The notes beneath the pieces are model-generated. The model worked only from the letters and a program-made list of their open reading frames with translations. It did no database searches and was not told where the DNA came from. A stretch of 14,693 nt of DNA from assembly GCA_050049355.1 (NCBI GenBank), contig JASFWK010000046.1, forward strand, positions 1-14,693. The letters run 5' to 3'. The number at the start of each line of letters is the position of its first letter. The stretch's first letter is position 1. The stretch comes from JASFWK01 sp050049355. GTDB taxonomy: Bacteria; Chloroflexota; Anaerolineae; B4-G1; DUEL01. This document shows positions 14,028 to 14,693 of this stretch, piece after piece. A program made the position numbers and the translations under genes.

Positions 14028-14693
14028 CGGATTCGACATCGTGGTCCATCGCACAGTATTACGATCGGCAGCCTGAGCGAGAGTGGGAGCGCCTGGAGCG
14101 ACACCGCACCGAGTTCGCTTTGACCCTACGCACGCTGGCTGACCATCTTCCCTCGCCTCCCGCGCGGGTACTGGACTGTGGAGGCGGCCCCGGTCGGTAC
14201 GCCATCGAATTGGCCCGTCGGGGGTACGATGTTGTCCTCTTCGACATCTCGACCGGTAACCTCCGCTTGGCCCGAGAGAAGGCTGTTGAGGCTGGGGTGA
14301 CGCTGGCGGCTTTCGAGGAGGGTACCGCCACCGATCTCTCTCGCTTCCCAGACGGGGTGTTCGATGCCGTTCTGCTTATGGGGCCCCTCTACCACTTGCT
14401 GCGGGAGGAGGAACGGGAGCTGGCGCTGGCGGAAGCGCACCGCGTGCTGACTCCCGGCGGAGCTCTCTTCGCTGCTTTTCTCTCCCGCTACGCTGTGCTC
14501 CGCTGGGCCGCCGCCCACGAGCCCGCTTGGCCGGTCGAGAATCCGCAGCCCCTGGAGACGCTCTTGACCACAGGGGTCCTGCTCCCGCGAGGTAGGGACG
14601 ATTTGGAGTTCGTGGCTCACTTCGCCCATCCCACCGACGTGGTCCCACTGCTGAGAGATAAGGGCTTCGAGGTGGTGACTGTCCTGGCTGCTG
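14024..14693 (+). CDS. SAM-dependent class I methyltransferase (partial, runs off right edge)
   Basis: The gene starts at the ATG overlapping the AlkD stop (ATGA) and stays open to the window edge, giving at least 223 residues and no stop. SAM-binding motif I reads ARVLDCGGGPGRYAIELA (47-64), followed by the acidic residue of motif II, Asp74 in VLFDIS. Then come a motif IV-like FDAVLLMGPLYHLL, a post-motif VLTPGGALFAAFL, and a C-terminal GFEVVTVLAA strand just before the cut. This is the small-molecule type (Methyltransf_11/25-like) with the N-terminus SWSIAQYYDRQPEREWERL. The substrate cannot be told. Coupling to the AlkD and Nudix genes suggests the same operon, though a housekeeping or detoxifying methyl transfer is only inference. 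Confidence 0.88.
   Translation, partial: MTDSTSWSIAQYYDRQPEREWERLERHRTEFALTLRTLADHLPSPPARVLDCGGGPGRYAIELARRGYDVVLFDISTGNLRLAREKAVEAGVTLAAFEEGTATDLSRFPDGVFDAVLLMGPLYHLLREEERELALAEAHRVLTPGGALFAAFLSRYAVLRWAAAHEPAWPVENPQPLETLLTTGVLLPRGRDDLEFVAHFAHPTDVVPLLRDKGFEVVTVLAA

Noticed and set aside
1..14693. Defence system, CRISPR array, prophage or transposon
   Set aside because: I saw no repeat arrays, transposases, integrases, tRNA-linked junctions or typical defence genes. The HicB-like domain is fused to DinB domains and has no HicA toxin beside it, so it is not a toxin-antitoxin pair.

Overview
The window is dense, GC-rich (around 60 %) bacterial chromosome with overlapping genes, strong Shine-Dalgarno sites and several GTG starts. 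I see no phage, insertion sequence, tRNA, rRNA or CRISPR array. The gene mix (DUF4342, DUF169, stand-alone FTR1, a multi-DinB protein, an IscR-like Rrf2 regulator heading a cysteine operon) would suit a Chloroflexota-type anaerobe or thermophile. That assignment is inference from gene content only.

Left end (1-2165): about 400 bases with no convincing gene, then a plus-strand CPBP-type membrane protein with degraded protease motifs (417-1181). It converges on a minus-strand membrane-anchored protein with two PepSY-like repeats (1386-2165).

Centre, all minus strand (2383-8608): a long sulfur/cysteine and iron locus. In transcription order it holds an Rrf2 regulator with IscR-like Cys3His ligands, cysteine synthase CysK, a fusion of serine acetyltransferase (CysE) with a MIP18/DUF59 domain, a CBS-pair protein, a TusA-like sulfurtransferase, a JAMM/M67 metallopeptidase, a ThiF/MoeB-type E1 enzyme, a DUF169 protein and an FTR1 iron permease. 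CysE makes O-acetylserine and CysK converts it to cysteine. The E1 and JAMM pair is the toolkit of pathways that carry sulfur as a thiocarboxylate on a small ubiquitin-like protein and then release cysteine, as in the mycobacterial CysO/CysM/Mec system. No such carrier is encoded here; a TusA homologue sits in its place. A consensus-like promoter carrying a 21-bp near-palindrome lies directly upstream of the Rrf2 gene, and the predicted leader is only about 12 nt.

Right half, plus strand (8838-14693): a DUF4342 protein divergent from the Rrf2 operon with its own extended -10 promoter, a HAD-IIB (Cof-type) phosphatase, and a D-2-hydroxyacid dehydrogenase homologue whose catalytic Glu is replaced by Tyr. 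A hairpin terminator candidate follows. The last block is tightly coupled: a HicB-like domain fused to three DinB domains, a Nudix hydrolase, an AlkD-type DNA glycosylase, and a SAM-dependent methyltransferase cut by the window edge. Their 20-, 4- and 4-nt overlaps suggest one translationally coupled unit, plausibly for handling electrophile or alkylation damage.

Most notable: the CysE-MIP18 fusion with its Cys-to-Tyr change, the TusA/E1/JAMM cluster without a visible carrier, the self-regulating promoter architecture, and the triple-DinB protein.
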